NCBI RefSeq assembly: GCF_014062345.1
Contig: NZ_JACGLS010000002.1
Coordinates: 248,001-312,000, forward strand
From: Tenacibaculum pelagium
GTDB lineage: Bacteria > Bacteroidota > Bacteroidia > Flavobacteriales > Flavobacteriaceae
Direction: 5' to 3'
Length of the DNA stretch: 64,000 bases
Shown here: in pieces, positions 50,488 through 62,165 of the stretch
How the letters are laid out: every line of letters begins with the position of its first letter
Numbering within the stretch: the first letter of the stretch is position 1
The notes under the pieces: generated by a model
Told to the model about the DNA's origin: nothing
Seen by the model: the letters and a program-made list of their open reading frames with translations, nothing else
Databases searched by the model: none
Translations under genes and position numbers: made by a program

Positions 50488-52344
50488 ATGTGTGGAATAA
50501 CAGGATATATTGGAGAAAGAGAAGCTTATCCTATTGTAATTAACGGGTTAAAACGTTTAGAATATAGAGGCTATGACAGTGCTGGAATCATGATGTATGA
50601 TGGTGAAACAATGCACTTATCTAAAACCAAAGGAAAGGTTTCTGATTTAGAAATTATAACCAATAAAGACGAAAAAAGAAAAAAAGGGCAAATAGGTATT
50701 GGACATACTCGCTGGGCTACACATGGAGTGCCTAATGACACAAATTCTCATCCACATTTTTCTCAATCTGGGGATTTAGTAATCGTTCATAATGGGATTA
50801 TTGAAAACTATGATACCATTAAAAAAGAATTAATTTCTAGAGGTTATGAGTTTAAAAGTGATACTGATACAGAAGTTTTAGTAAATCTTATTGAAGAAGT
50901 TAAAAAAACTGAAGGGTGTAAATTAGGAAAAGCTGTCCAACTTGCACTTACCAATGTAATTGGAGCTTATGCAATTGCCGTTTTTGATAAAACGAAACCT
51001 AATGAATTAATTGTTGCTCGTTTAGGAAGTCCAATTGCTATTGGTGTTGGAAAAAATAATGAAGAATTTTTTGTTGCATCTGATGCTTCTCCTTTTATAG
51101 AATACACTAAAGACGCCATTTATTTAGAAGATGGTGAATTAGCCATTATCAAAAAAAATAAAGGTATTAAGGTTCGTGTTATAGAAAACGACAAAGAAGT
51201 TGATGCCAACATCCAAGAACTTCAGTTAAGCTTAGATCAAATTGAAAAAGGTGGTTTTGACCACTTTATGTTAAAAGAAATTCATGAGCAACCTAAAGCT
51301 ATTATAGATACTTATAGAGGTAGAATGTTAGCTGATGAAGGCATCATTCGCATGGCTGGTGTTGATGATAATATGTCAAAATTTTTAAATGCAGATAGAA
51401 TCATTATCATTGCTTGTGGTACATCATGGCATGCTGGTTTAGTTGGAGAATATTTATTTGAAGACATGGCACGTATTCCTGTTGAAGTTGAGTACGCTTC
51501 AGAATTTAGATATAGAAACCCTATAATTACACCTAAAGACGTAGTGATTGCAATTTCCCAATCTGGTGAAACTGCTGATACTTTAGCTGCTATTAAACTT
51601 GCTAAATCTAAAGGAGCATTTGTATTTGGTGTATGTAATGTTGTTGGTTCATCTATTGCTAGAGAAACACATGCTGGGGCTTATACCCATGCTGGACCAG
51701 AAATTGGAGTCGCTTCAACAAAAGCATTTACAACTCAAATTACTGTGTTAACTTTAATTGCATTAAAACTTGCACAAGAAAAAGGTACTTTATCAAAATC
51801 TGCTGTAAATAATTATTTGCAAACGATGCAGCAAATTCCTTCTCAAGTTGAAAAGCTATTAGAAATTGATTCTAAAATTCAAGAAATAGCCGCTGTTTAT
51901 AAAGATGCTAAAAACTGTTTATACTTAGGTCGTGGATTTAACTTCCCAGTAGCATTAGAAGGTGCTTTGAAATTAAAAGAGATTTCATATATACACGCTG
52001 AAGGATATCCCGCTGCAGAAATGAAACATGGACCTATCGCTTTAATTGACGAAAATATGCCAATATTTGTTATCGCAACAAATAAAGGACATTATGAAAA
52101 AGTGGTGAGTAACATTCAAGAAATTAAATCTAGAAGTGGAAAAATCATTGCAATAGTTACAGAAGGTGATGAAACTGTAAAAGAAATTGCTGATCATGTA
52201 ATTGAAATTCCAGATACTGAAGAAGCGTTAACTCCTTTATTAACTACTATTCCTTTTCAATTATTATCATACCACATTGCTGTTATGTTAGACAAGAATG
52301 TGGATCAACCTAGAAACTTAGCTAAATCGGTTACAGTTGAGTAA
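50488..52344 (+). CDS. glmS: Glutamine-fructose-6-phosphate aminotransferase
   Basis: 618 residues. N-terminal glutaminase with nucleophile Cys2 (CGITGYIGEREAYPIV), the RGYDSAG motif and GIGHTRWATHG; two SIS sugar-isomerase domains (IIACGTSWHAGLVGEYLF; LYLGRGFNFPVALEGALKLK) and the C-terminal end LAKSVTVE. It makes glucosamine-6-phosphate, the first step to UDP-GlcNAc. No glmS ribozyme-like sequence is seen upstream; the leader is only 9 nt. Confidence 0.97.
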   Translation: MCGITGYIGEREAYPIVINGLKRLEYRGYDSAGIMMYDGETMHLSKTKGKVSDLEIITNKDEKRKKGQIGIGHTRWATHGVPNDTNSHPHFSQSGDLVIVHNGIIENYDTIKKELISRGYEFKSDTDTEVLVNLIEEVKKTEGCKLGKAVQLALTNVIGAYAIAVFDKTKPNELIVARLGSPIAIGVGKNNEEFFVASDASPFIEYTKDAIYLEDGELAIIKKNKGIKVRVIENDKEVDANIQELQLSLDQIEKGGFDHFMLKEIHEQPKAIIDTYRGRMLADEGIIRMAGVDDNMSKFLNADRIIIIACGTSWHAGLVGEYLFEDMARIPVEVEYASEFRYRNPIITPKDVVIAISQSGETADTLAAIKLAKSKGAFVFGVCNVVGSSIARETHAGAYTHAGPEIGVASTKAFTTQITVLTLIALKLAQEKGTLSKSAVNNYLQTMQQIPSQVEKLLEIDSKIQEIAAVYKDAKNCLYLGRGFNFPVALEGALKLKEISYIHAEGYPAAEMKHGPIALIDENMPIFVIATNKGHYEKVVSNIQEIKSRSGKIIAIVTEGDETVKEIADHVIEIPDTEEALTPLLTTIPFQLLSYHIAVMLDKNVDQPRNLAKSVTVE

Positions 52345-52365
52345 TTGGTTTAACTTTTAAATAAT

Positions 52366-52402
52366 AAAAAAATCCCGAGATACAATCTCGGGGTTTTTTT
52401 AT
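52366..52402. terminator. Terminator after glmS
   Basis: Stem CCCGAGAT (52374-52381) and complement (52385-52392) with flanking A and T runs, shared with the convergent nuclease-like gene. Confidence 0.9.
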
Positions 52403-53358
52403 TCATCTTTTTCAAAAACAGTATATACGGGAAAGTGATCTGAAAAACCTCCTTGATACCAAGGACCAATGTATGTTCTAAATGGACTATCTTTAAATTT
52501 TCCTTTATAAAAACGCAACCAATCATTCTTTAAAATATTTGCCCTTAAAAATGTATGTTTACTTTTTTCAGTGTCAAAAAAACCTCTTGAAAAAATAATC
52601 TGATCAAACAAATGCCATTTTTTGTAAAAAGTTAAAGTACCTTCTCCTTTTTCAAACAGAGGTTTCATTGGATTATATAGATCATCAGTAACTAAGTAAT
52701 CTTTTATACTCTCACTTGTTGGATCATCATTAAAATCACCCATAATAATGAATTTAGAATCTTTATTATCTAACTTTATTTCATCAATTACTTCATGCAC
52801 TAATTTTGCAGCCTCAATTCGTTTATGCTTAGTCTCTTCATCCCCATCTCTTCTTGATGGCCAGTGATTAACTAAAACATTTATCAATTCTCCATTTAAT
52901 TTTCCTTTAACAACTAGAAGATCTCTAGTATAATCTACTTCACCTCCTTCATCAGTTAAATACAATGGATGATTACTAGAAGAAATAACTTCGAAAAAAT
53001 CTTTATTATACATCAAAGCAACATCAATACCTCTTTCATCTTGTGAATCATAATGCACATAATTATAATTGAATTTTGATAAGTTTTTATGTTTAATTAA
53101 ATCCTTGATGACTTTTGCATTTTCAACTTCAACCAAACCAACTATAGCAGGTGGAAAAGCAGATTGATTACTACCTAATTGACTTATAACAGAAGTGATT
53201 TTCTTTATTTTGTGCTTATATTTTTTTGCATTCCATCTTCGTTTACTTAACGGTGTAAAATCATCATCCGCAGTTAGTGGGTTATCAACTGTATCAAATA
53301 AATTTTCTACATTATAAAAAGCAATTGTAAATCTGTTTTTTCTTCTAGCTCTAGTCAT
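52399..53358 (-). CDS. Endonuclease/exonuclease/phosphatase family protein
   Basis: 319 residues. EEP fold residues are visible: Asn-Glu in IAFYNVENLFDTVDN, Glu in IVGLVEVENAKVI, Asp-x-Asn in IIMGDFNDDPTSES and the terminal Asp-His in WYQGGFSDHFPVYTVFE. No signal peptide. It could act on nucleic acids or phosphoinositide-like phosphoesters; relatives in Bacteroidota are unassigned. Stop codon touches the glmS terminator. Confidence 0.88.
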   Translation of the reverse strand: MTRARRKNRFTIAFYNVENLFDTVDNPLTADDDFTPLSKRRWNAKKYKHKIKKITSVISQLGSNQSAFPPAIVGLVEVENAKVIKDLIKHKNLSKFNYNYVHYDSQDERGIDVALMYNKDFFEVISSSNHPLYLTDEGGEVDYTRDLLVVKGKLNGELINVLVNHWPSRRDGDEETKHKRIEAAKLVHEVIDEIKLDNKDSKFIIMGDFNDDPTSESIKDYLVTDDLYNPMKPLFEKGEGTLTFYKKWHLFDQIIFSRGFFDTEKSKHTFLRANILKNDWLRFYKGKFKDSPFRTYIGPWYQGGFSDHFPVYTVFEKDE

Positions 53359-53394
53359 TAGTTCATATTTATTTACCGAAATTACGAAAAATAA

Positions 53395-53420
53395 AAAGCA
53401 CGCTAATTATAGCGTGCTTT
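53395..53420 (-). terminator. Terminator of gdhA
   Basis: 10-bp stem (AAAGCACGCT 53395-53404 and 53411-53420), 6-nt loop; the minus-strand RNA then runs into Us. Confidence 0.85.
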
Positions 53421-53443
53421 AAATATATTATTGAAGTTATTTA

Positions 53444-54790
<1,347 letters not shown>

Positions 54791-54830
54791 CTAGTTGTTG
54801 TATTATTATTATTTTAATAATTTCGTTAGG

Positions 54831-54838
54831 CAAATATA
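54831..54838 (-). promoter_or_regulatory. -7 promoter box of gdhA
   Basis: Minus-strand TATATTTG (TAnnTTTG), giving a leader of about 40 nt. A -33 TTG at the standard spacing was not found. Confidence 0.55.
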
Positions 54839-54974
54839 ATTAATTTACAATTTGCTGAATTTAAAAAAGGCAATTATTTGCCTAATTTTTCACTTTTTGC
54901 AATCGTTTTCTTTACAATGATTTCAATAGTCGATAACTCTTGTTAAAACCTACACAACTTTGATATAAAAATCT

Positions 54975-54982
54975 TAAATTTG
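54975..54982 (+). promoter_or_regulatory. -7 promoter box of pheS
   Basis: TAAATTTG fits TAnnTTTG. With initiation a few bases on, the in-frame TTG at 54994 would be almost leaderless, which favours the ATG at 55006. Confidence 0.5.
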
Positions 54983-55005
54983 CAGCCTAATTTTTGATAA
55001 AAACG

Positions 55006-56025
55006 ATGTTAGACAAGGTAAAAGAATTGATTGGTGATGTACAAGCTTTCAAAGCTACTTCTAAAGAAGAAGTGGAAGCTTTTAGAATAAAATATTTAGG
55101 AAGTAAAGGTTTATTAAAAGATTTATTTGCTGAATTTAAAAATGTTGATGCCGAATTAAGAAAAGCTTTTGGTCAAGCTTTAAATAACTTAAAGCAATCT
55201 GCCGAAGGTAAAGTAGCTGAATTAAACGACGCTTTAGAAAGCGCTGTTGAAGAAAAAGGAATCTATGGAGATTTAACGCGTCCATCGGAGCCAATTAATT
55301 TAGGTTCTCGCCACCCGATATCTTTAGTAAAAAATCAAATTATTGAAGTTTTTAATAGAATTGGGTTTACCGTTTCTGAAGGACCAGAGATAGAAGATGA
55401 TTGGCATAATTTTACAGCATTAAATTTACCTGAGTATCACCCGGCACGTGATATGCAGGACACTTTTTTTATCGACAAGAATCCTGATACTTTATTAAGA
55501 ACACATACCTCATCGGTACAAGTTCGCTATATGGAAAACAACGAACCACCAATTCGTACAATTTCTCCGGGTCGTGTTTTTAGAAACGAAGATATTTCTG
55601 CGCGAGCACACTGTATCTTTCATCAAGTAGAAGGTTTATATATTGATACTGATGTTTCTTTTGCCGATTTAAAGCAAACACTTTTATATTTTACTAAAGA
55701 GATGTTTGGTAAATCTAAAATCAGATTACGTCCTTCTTATTTCCCATTTACTGAGCCAAGTGCTGAAGTAGATATTTACTGGGGATTAGAAACTGAAACT
55801 GATTATAGAATTACCAAAGGAACTGGGTGGTTAGAAATTATGGGGTGCGGTATGGTAGATCCTAACGTATTAAAGAACGCCAATATAGATCCTACTAAAT
55901 ATTCTGGATATGCATTCGGAATGGGAATTGAGCGTATTGCCATGTTATTATATCAAATTCCAGATATCCGCATGTTTTATGAAAATGATAAGCGTTTCTT
56001 AGAGCAATTCAAATCAGTTATTTAA
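55006..56025 (+). CDS. pheS: Phenylalanyl-tRNA synthetase alpha subunit
   Basis: 339 residues from the ATG at 55006. Coiled-coil N-terminus, motif 1 region ([16 protein letters not shown]), [13 protein letters not shown], class II motif 2 [19 protein letters not shown] and motif 3 [20 protein letters not shown]. Catalytic subunit of the alpha2-beta2 enzyme; pheT is not adjacent, as is usual in Bacteroidota. Ends at a hairpin before a small gene. Confidence 0.96.
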   Translation: MLDKVKELIGDVQAFKATSKEEVEAFRIKYLGSKGLLKDLFAEFKNVDAELRKAFGQALNNLKQSAEGKVAELNDALESAVEEKGIYGDLTRPSEPINLGSRHPISLVKNQIIEVFNRIGFTVSEGPEIEDDWHNFTALNLPEYHPARDMQDTFFIDKNPDTLLRTHTSSVQVRYMENNEPPIRTISPGRVFRNEDISARAHCIFHQVEGLYIDTDVSFADLKQTLLYFTKEMFGKSKIRLRPSYFPFTEPSAEVDIYWGLETETDYRITKGTGWLEIMGCGMVDPNVLKNANIDPTKYSGYAFGMGIERIAMLLYQIPDIRMFYENDKRFLEQFKSVI

Positions 56026-56037
56026 TACAACATATAT

Positions 56038-56071
56038 AGACGAAAGAATAACCGCTTTCGTCTTTCTTTTT
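56038..56071 (+). terminator. Terminator of pheS
   Basis: 9-bp stem (AGACGAAAG 56038-56046 and 56055-56063), 8-nt loop and a T-rich tail, 14 nt before the next gene. Confidence 0.82.
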
Positions 56072-56084
56072 AAAAGAATTATAA

Positions 56085-56480
56085 ATGAAAAAAGACATTC
56101 AAATACCTAATGTAACTAATGTAGAAGTTGCTGTTGTTTTAGATAAAAACTCACAAGACAGCTCTGATGAATGGGGAGTGTATATTATAAACAGGAAAGA
56201 AATAGACATAGAAATGGTTGTTATTGTTTCTCAAGGTTTTTCTGAAACAAAAAAAACGTCATTATTCCGTAGAAAAATAGATGTGCTACCTGCAAATTCA
56301 TTTTCTAAGTTCGAAATAATGCAACCAGAGTTATTTGCTTTAGACAATCAATTTCAGGTTACTTTTTTTGAAAACAATCAATTACACGACAAAACCTTTA
56401 TTTTCCAAGCTGAAACTATTCAAAAAGGATTTTTAAGAGATATCGATATCTTAGGTAAAAAAGGAGTACTTATCAAATAG
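56085..56480 (+). CDS. Conserved-type hypothetical protein downstream of pheS
   Basis: 131 residues, soluble and beta-rich: VEVAVVLDKNSQDSSDEWG, VYIINRKEIDIEMVVIVSQG and SFSKFEIMQPELFALDNQFQ. I do not recognise a named family. Proteins in this place are sometimes mislabelled as PheS because of adjacency; it has no synthetase motif. It has terminators on both sides, so it is its own short unit. Confidence 0.75.
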   Translation: MKKDIQIPNVTNVEVAVVLDKNSQDSSDEWGVYIINRKEIDIEMVVIVSQGFSETKKTSLFRRKIDVLPANSFSKFEIMQPELFALDNQFQVTFFENNQLHDKTFIFQAETIQKGFLRDIDILGKKGVLIK

Positions 56481-56501
56481 ATTTCAATTTAAAAACACAC
56501 T

Positions 56502-56543
56502 AAAGAGCAATATTCGTTAATAAATGAGTATTGCTCTTTTTTA
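56502..56543 (+). terminator. Terminator after the 131-aa gene
   Basis: 11-bp stem (AAAGAGCAATA 56502-56512 and 56528-56538) followed by a T run. Confidence 0.88.
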
Positions 56544-56583
56544 TGCACTCTATTTAGGTACATTAGCCAAAAACTAAAGAAAC

Positions 56584-57948
56584 ATGCTTTTAAGTATTCA
56601 AAATATAGTGTCTGAATTTTCTTCATGGATTTGGGGAATGCCTTTATTAATACTATTAATAGGTGGCGGATTATACCTATTCATATACTCTGGTTTGGTA
56701 CCTTTTAGATATATGGGACATGCTATTGCTGTTTTAAGAGGTAAATATGATAAACATGATTCTCCTGGAGACTTATCTCACTACGAAGCTTTATCATCTG
56801 CTATTGCTGCAACTGTAGGAATGGGAAATATAAGCGGTGTCGCAATTGCGATAGCCATGGGAGGACCTGGAGCTATTTTTTGGATGTGGGTAAGTGCTTT
56901 TGTAGGTATGGCAACTAAGTTTTTTACCTGTAGTTTAGCCATAATGTACCGAGGTAAAGATGAAGAAGGAAATGTAAAAGGAGGGCCAATGTATGTAATT
57001 ACAGAAGGTTTAGGAAAAAAATGGAAACCTTTAGCTATCTTTTTTTCTACTGCTGGTTTAATAGGAACATTACCTGCTTTTCAAGCAAATCAATTAACGC
57101 AAACAATAATTGATGTTTTTAGCGTAAATGAATCAAATGAATTTACTGCGAAATTCTTAATAGGAATCGTTATTGCATTTATTGTCTCAATGGTAATTTT
57201 TGGAGGAATTCAAAGAATAGGAAAAGTTGCCGGTAAATTAGTTCCGATAATGGTAGTTGTCTATTTACTAACCGTTTTAATTATTCTTCTTATAAAAATA
57301 GAAGAAGTTCCATCAATAATCTCATTAATATTTACAGATGCTTTTACAGGAAAATCTGTTTTAGGTGGTGCTTTAGGAGCATTAATAATTACTGGGGTAA
57401 AACGTGCTGCTTTTTCTAACGAAGCAGGTTTAGGAACCGCACCAATGATGCACGGAACTGCAAAAACAAACGAACCAATTCGTGAAGGTTTAGTCGCTAT
57501 GTTAGGTCCTGCTATAGATACTTTATTAGTATGTACATTAACTGCATTAGCGATATTGGTTTCAGGCGTATGGAAAGGTTTTGATGGTAATGGTATTACT
57601 ATGACCTTAGCTGCTTTCGATTCGGTATTACCATATCATATAGGAAGTGTTATTTTAACTATTTGCGTATTAATTTTCGCATTCTCAACCCTATTTACTT
57701 ATTCTTTTTATGGGTATAGTTGTCTTAGTTATTTAACCAACACTAAGCTTGCTAAATATTACAATCATTTCTATGTTATAGTAATTATAGTTGCTGCAAT
57801 AATTAAACTAGATTTTGTTATTAATTTAATGGATAGCGCTTATGCTTTAATGGCAATTCCTACTGTTTTATCAACCTTAATTTTAGCTCCGAAAGTTAAA
57901 AAAGCAGCAACCGTTTATTTTCATAAATTAAAAACAAATAGCTTTTAA
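56584..57948 (+). CDS. Sodium:alanine symporter (AGCS family)
   Basis: 454 residues, about ten helices. Family signatures are SSAIAATVGMGNISGVAIAI (first half), MWVSAFVGMATKFFTCSLAI and VKRAAFSNEAGLGTAPMMHG. It imports alanine or glycine with sodium. No partner genes; preceded and followed by terminator or gap. The substrate is inferred from the family. Confidence 0.94.
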   Translation: MLLSIQNIVSEFSSWIWGMPLLILLIGGGLYLFIYSGLVPFRYMGHAIAVLRGKYDKHDSPGDLSHYEALSSAIAATVGMGNISGVAIAIAMGGPGAIFWMWVSAFVGMATKFFTCSLAIMYRGKDEEGNVKGGPMYVITEGLGKKWKPLAIFFSTAGLIGTLPAFQANQLTQTIIDVFSVNESNEFTAKFLIGIVIAFIVSMVIFGGIQRIGKVAGKLVPIMVVVYLLTVLIILLIKIEEVPSIISLIFTDAFTGKSVLGGALGALIITGVKRAAFSNEAGLGTAPMMHGTAKTNEPIREGLVAMLGPAIDTLLVCTLTALAILVSGVWKGFDGNGITMTLAAFDSVLPYHIGSVILTICVLIFAFSTLFTYSFYGYSCLSYLTNTKLAKYYNHFYVIVIIVAAIIKLDFVINLMDSAYALMAIPTVLSTLILAPKVKKAATVYFHKLKTNSF

Positions 57949-57978
57949 TCATTCTTCGTTCTTTTCTTTTTATTTACG

Positions 57979-57986
57979 TAATTTTG
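57979..57986 (+). promoter_or_regulatory. -7 promoter box of aspS
   Basis: TAATTTTG fits TAnnTTTG, 20 nt before the aspS ATG. No -33 TTG recognised. Confidence 0.48.
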
Positions 57987-58005
57987 CACCTTAAAATTTC
58001 AAGAA

Positions 58006-59760
58006 ATGTACAGAACGCATACTTGTGGCGAATTAAGAGCTTCGCACATTAATACTGAAGTAACCCTTTCTGGATGGGTACAAAAATCACGTGATAAAGG
58101 ATTTATGATTTGGGTTGATTTACGTGATCGTTATGGAATTACACAGTTAATTTTTGACGAAGAACGTACTTCGAAAGATTTAATGGAAAAAGCCAAAACA
58201 TTAGGTCGTGAGTTTGTTGTGCAAGTTAAAGGAACTGTTATTGAACGTCAGTCTAAAAACGCAAATATTCCTACAGGTGAAGTTGAAATATTAGTTTCTG
58301 AATTAGAAATTTTAAACGAAGCTAAATTACCGCCGTTTACAATTGAAGATAATACCGATGGTGGAGAAGATATTCGTATGCAATATCGTTATTTAGATAT
58401 CCGTCGTAATCCTGTGAAAGATAGTTTAATCTTCCGTCATAAAGTATCGATGGAAGTTCGTAAATATTTATCTGACAAAGGATTTATTGATGTTGAAACA
58501 CCTTATTTAATTAAATCTACACCAGAAGGAGCACGTGATTTCTTAGTGCCTTCACGTATGAATGCTGGTCAATTTTACGCATTACCACAATCGCCACAAA
58601 CTTTTAAGCAGTTGTTAATGGTTGGTGGAATGGATAAGTATTTCCAAATTGTTAAGTGTTTTAGAGATGAGGATTTACGTGCCGATCGTCAACCAGAATT
58701 TACACAGATAGACTGTGAAATGGCTTTTGTAGAGCAAGAAGATATTTTAGAGATTTTTGAAGGAATGACACGTCATTTACTAAAAGAAATCAACGGAGTT
58801 GAAGTAGATAAATTCCCAAGAATGTTGTTTGACGATGCAATGCGTTTGTACGGAAATGACAAGCCAGATATCCGTTTTGGAATGGAGTTCGGTGAATTAA
58901 ACGATGTTGCTCAAAACAAAGAATTCAAAGTATTTAACGATGCTGAATTAGTAGTTGGTATTGCTGTACCAGGTGGAGCATCTTACACAAGAAAAGAAAT
59001 TGATAAATTAATTGATTGGGTACGTCGTCCGCAAGTAGGAGCTTTAGGTATGGTGTATGTAAAATGTAACGAAGATGGTACTTTTAAATCATCTGTAGAT
59101 AAATTTTACGATCAAGAAGATTTAGCAAAATGGGCTGAAAAAACTGGAGCAAAAGCTGGAGATTTAATCTGTATTTTATCTGGAAACACCACTAAAGTTA
59201 GAGCACAATTATCTGCTTTACGAATGGAAATGGCAGAACGTTTAGGTTTAAGAGACCCTAAAGTATTTGCTCCGTTATGGGTAATCGATTTTCCTTTATT
59301 AGAGTTAGATGAAGAAACTGGTCATTACCACGCAATGCACCACCCGTTTACTTCTCCTAAACCAGGACAATTAGAATTATTAGATACTAACCCTGGAGAT
59401 GTAAAAGCAAATGCTTACGATTTAGTTTTAAATGGTAACGAAATTGGTGGAGGTTCTATTCGTATTCACGATAAAGAAACTCAGGCAATCATGTTTAAGC
59501 ATTTAGGATTTACTGAAGAAGAAGCTAAAGAACAATTTGGTTTCTTAATGGATGCTTTTGAATATGGTGCACCGCCTCATGGAGGTTTAGCATTTGGTTT
59601 AGATAGATTAGTTTCTATTTTAGGTGGTCAAGAAACAATCCGTGATTTTATTGCGTTCCCTAAAAACAATTCTGGTCGTGACGTTATGATTGATGCGCCA
59701 GCAAGTTTAAATGACACTCAACTAGAAGAGTTGAGTATTAAATTAGATGTAAAAGAATAG
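58006..59760 (+). CDS. aspS: Aspartyl-tRNA synthetase
   Basis: 584 residues, bacterial type with an N-terminal OB-fold ([20 protein letters not shown]), motif 2 [20 protein letters not shown], a GAD insertion domain and motif 3 [16 protein letters not shown]. Charges tRNA-Asp. The bacterial-type length and GAD domain are compatible with either discriminating or non-discriminating specificity, which cannot be read here. Confidence 0.97.
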   Translation: MYRTHTCGELRASHINTEVTLSGWVQKSRDKGFMIWVDLRDRYGITQLIFDEERTSKDLMEKAKTLGREFVVQVKGTVIERQSKNANIPTGEVEILVSELEILNEAKLPPFTIEDNTDGGEDIRMQYRYLDIRRNPVKDSLIFRHKVSMEVRKYLSDKGFIDVETPYLIKSTPEGARDFLVPSRMNAGQFYALPQSPQTFKQLLMVGGMDKYFQIVKCFRDEDLRADRQPEFTQIDCEMAFVEQEDILEIFEGMTRHLLKEINGVEVDKFPRMLFDDAMRLYGNDKPDIRFGMEFGELNDVAQNKEFKVFNDAELVVGIAVPGGASYTRKEIDKLIDWVRRPQVGALGMVYVKCNEDGTFKSSVDKFYDQEDLAKWAEKTGAKAGDLICILSGNTTKVRAQLSALRMEMAERLGLRDPKVFAPLWVIDFPLLELDEETGHYHAMHHPFTSPKPGQLELLDTNPGDVKANAYDLVLNGNEIGGGSIRIHDKETQAIMFKHLGFTEEEAKEQFGFLMDAFEYGAPPHGGLAFGLDRLVSILGGQETIRDFIAFPKNNSGRDVMIDAPASLNDTQLEELSIKLDVKE

Positions 59761-59782
59761 TATTCTTTCTTAAATATATATA

Positions 59783-59818
59783 AATCCCGCTCTAAATTTA
59801 GAACGGGATTTTTTTGTT
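59783..59818 (+). terminator. Terminator of aspS
   Basis: Arms AATCCCGCTCTAAA and TTTAGAACGGGATT pair at 13 of 14 positions (one C-A), followed by seven Ts. Confidence 0.85.
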
Positions 59819-59829
59819 ACTTTTAATTT

Positions 59830-60531
59830 ATGAAAAAACTAACCGCATTACTCGTTTTATTATTCGCTTTTCAAGGGTTTTCTCAAGAATTAACAGGTGA
59901 GCAATTATTAGAAAAAGCCATTCAATATCACGACCCAAATGGGAATTGGGAAACTTTTAATGGTACTTTAAAAGTAACTATGGAAACTCCTAAAAATCCA
60001 AATCGTGATAGTGAAATTAAAATAAATTTACCTGAAGAGTATTTTTATGTAAAAGCATCAAGAGGAGAAAACACTACAGAGTACACAGTTGATAAAGGAA
60101 ATTGCACTATTAGTTTTAATGGAAAAACTGCAACCGAAGCAGAAAAAAAAGAGCATAAATTAAATTGTGAAAGAGCTAATCTGTATAAAAACTACTATAC
60201 ATATTTATATGGCTTACCAATGAAATTAAAAGACAACGGAACTATTATTTACAGTAAAGTTGAACGTAAAAGATTTAAAGGAAAAGACTATTTGGTTTTA
60301 AAAGCTACTTATAAAAAGGAAGTCGGAAAAGACACTTGGTATTTCTACTTTAACCCTAAAACTTATGCTATGGAAGTTTATCAGTTTTTTAAGGATAAAC
60401 CAAATAGCGGAGAATATATTCTGTTATCTGATGAAGAAACTATAAACGGAATTAAAATGCCTAAAAATAGAGCTTGGTATTACAATAAAAATGATGGCTA
60501 TTTAGGAACGGATATTTTAAGTTCTAAATAA
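59830..60531 (+). CDS. DUF6503 family exported protein
   Basis: 233 residues. Signal peptide (LTALLVLLFAFQGFSQ), then GEQLLEKAIQYHDPNGNWET and a beta-rich domain resembling LolA-type lipoprotein-sorting folds (YFYFNPKTYAMEVYQFF; DEETINGIKMPKNRAWYYN). Common in Flavobacteriia, role unknown, probably periplasmic. It lies 70 nt after aspS behind its terminator and is convergent with the next gene through a perfect hairpin. Confidence 0.85.
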   Translation: MKKLTALLVLLFAFQGFSQELTGEQLLEKAIQYHDPNGNWETFNGTLKVTMETPKNPNRDSEIKINLPEEYFYVKASRGENTTEYTVDKGNCTISFNGKTATEAEKKEHKLNCERANLYKNYYTYLYGLPMKLKDNGTIIYSKVERKRFKGKDYLVLKATYKKEVGKDTWYFYFNPKTYAMEVYQFFKDKPNSGEYILLSDEETINGIKMPKNRAWYYNKNDGYLGTDILSSK

Positions 60532-60550
60532 TAACTCTATACTCAAAAAA

Positions 60551-60584
60551 TAAAACCCTTTCTAAATTTAGAAAGGGTTTTATT
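60551..60584. terminator. Perfect bidirectional terminator
   Basis: A 32-bp perfect palindrome (60551-60582, core ACCCTTTCTAAATTTAGAAA) with A and T runs on both sides, serving the DUF6503 gene and the minus-strand YfcC-like gene. Confidence 0.93.
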
Positions 60585-62081
60585 TTATAAATATACTTGA
60601 GCTGTTAAAACTATCATTGTAAATATTGTTAGAATAATTACTAACGGAATTACAAACTTTAACCACTTATCATATCCAATTTTTACAATTGCTAAAGAAG
60701 CTAAAATTAACCCTGTTGGGTTGATAAATGCAAATAATCCCATTCCATACTGATATGCGTTTACAATAACCTCCCTACCAATACCAACAGTATCTGCTAA
60801 AGGAGACATAATTGGCATCGTTAATACTGCCATACCTGAAGAACTAGGAATAAAAAATGATAATCCTGAATAGATAAACAACATAACGTTGGCGAAAATT
60901 CCTTTAGGCATTCCTTCTGTTATTGTACTTGCATTATACAATAACGTATCACTCATTAATCCACTTTCCATAATTACTGAAACTCCTCTTGCAATCCCAA
61001 TAATAAATGCAACTCCTAATAAATCATTAGCTCCTTTTATAAAAGTATTTACAAAATTTTCTTCTTTTATTCTAGCTAAAATTCCAATAACAATAGCTCC
61101 TACTAAAAATACCGCTGTCATTTCTTCAAACCACCATCCTAAACGAGAAACTCCGTAAATCATTACCACAAAACACATTGCAAAAACAATAAGTATTAAT
61201 CGTAATCTTGTGTTTAATTTATGGGTTGAAGAAGTAGAACTGCCAAATAAATTCTCAATCATTTCTTTTTGATCATAGATAATAGATTTCGTTGCGTCTT
61301 TTTGAACTCTATTTGCATATCTCATTATATAGACTAAACAAATAACAACGCCTCCAATTAACATTAATAATCTACCTGTAAAACCAGTTGTCCAATTAAT
61401 TCCTGCTGCATCTGAAGCAATAATTACACTAAACGGATTTACGGTTGAGCACATAGTTCCAATACTCGACCCAATATAAATACAAGCCAACGCAACTATG
61501 GCATCGTATTTTGCTGCTAAAAAAACAGGGATTAAAATGGGGTAAAAAGCAATGGTTTCTTCAGCTAAACCAAAGGTTGTTCCGCCAACTGCAATTAAAA
61601 TAGTAACTACTATAATTAACCAATATTCACGCCCTTTTAACGAAGTAGCTAAACTTGCAATTCCAGCATCAAAAGCTCCTGAAAGATTCATTACAGCTAT
61701 AACACCTCCAATAATTAATACTAACAAAATAATATCTGATGAAGCTATAATACCTTTAATTGGTGCTTTTATAAAATCGATGAATCCTTGAGGTTTTGAA
61801 TCTAATTTTTGATAGGTACCTGGAATACTAATCGGTTTATATATTCCTCCAGAAACAAACTTTTCTAACGGAATATTAATGTTTAGTTTTTCTAAAGTTT
61901 CTTGAGTTGCAGGTAGATTTTCAGTTATTTCTAAATGTTTCTTTACAAACTGCTTAGAACTTGCATCATACTTTAAAGTATCGTACTTGCCTGCAGGAAC
62001 AAACCATGTTAAAACTGTTACCGCTAATGTTATTAAAAGTAAAAGAGTATGCGGTGTAGGTAATTTTAGTTTTTTAAGCAT
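60585..62081 (-). CDS. YfcC family (DcuC-type) membrane transporter
   Basis: 498 residues, about 12 helices. N-terminus LPTPHTLLLLITLAVTVLTW followed by FVPAGKY is characteristic of YfcC proteins, with a long extracytoplasmic loop at residues 30-85. Later motifs are GGTTFGLAEETIAFYPILIP and IPSSSGMAVLTMPIMSPLAD. Related proteins transport dicarboxylates, arginine/ornithine or short-chain acids; substrate unknown here. Single gene. Confidence 0.88.
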   Translation of the reverse strand: MLKKLKLPTPHTLLLLITLAVTVLTWFVPAGKYDTLKYDASSKQFVKKHLEITENLPATQETLEKLNINIPLEKFVSGGIYKPISIPGTYQKLDSKPQGFIDFIKAPIKGIIASSDIILLVLIIGGVIAVMNLSGAFDAGIASLATSLKGREYWLIIVVTILIAVGGTTFGLAEETIAFYPILIPVFLAAKYDAIVALACIYIGSSIGTMCSTVNPFSVIIASDAAGINWTTGFTGRLLMLIGGVVICLVYIMRYANRVQKDATKSIIYDQKEMIENLFGSSTSSTHKLNTRLRLILIVFAMCFVVMIYGVSRLGWWFEEMTAVFLVGAIVIGILARIKEENFVNTFIKGANDLLGVAFIIGIARGVSVIMESGLMSDTLLYNASTITEGMPKGIFANVMLFIYSGLSFFIPSSSGMAVLTMPIMSPLADTVGIGREVIVNAYQYGMGLFAFINPTGLILASLAIVKIGYDKWLKFVIPLVIILTIFTMIVLTAQVYL

Positions 62082-62152
62082 CTCGTAAATATTTTATCTG
62101 GTTAAAAATACTGAAAACATTTTACAGACGATTAATTTACAGTTTTGAAGTT

Positions 62153-62160
62153 TATATTTG
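62153..62160 (+). promoter_or_regulatory. -7 promoter box of the ClC gene
   Basis: TATATTTG fits TAnnTTTG. It lies downstream of the in-frame TTG at 62145, which argues for the ATG at 62166 as the start; the mRNA would then be leaderless or nearly so. Confidence 0.5.
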
Positions 62161-62165
62161 TAATA

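Noticed and set aside
50470..50490. glmS ribozyme or riboswitch upstream of glmS
   Set aside because: The gap to the previous gene is 9 nt, too short for a ribozyme.
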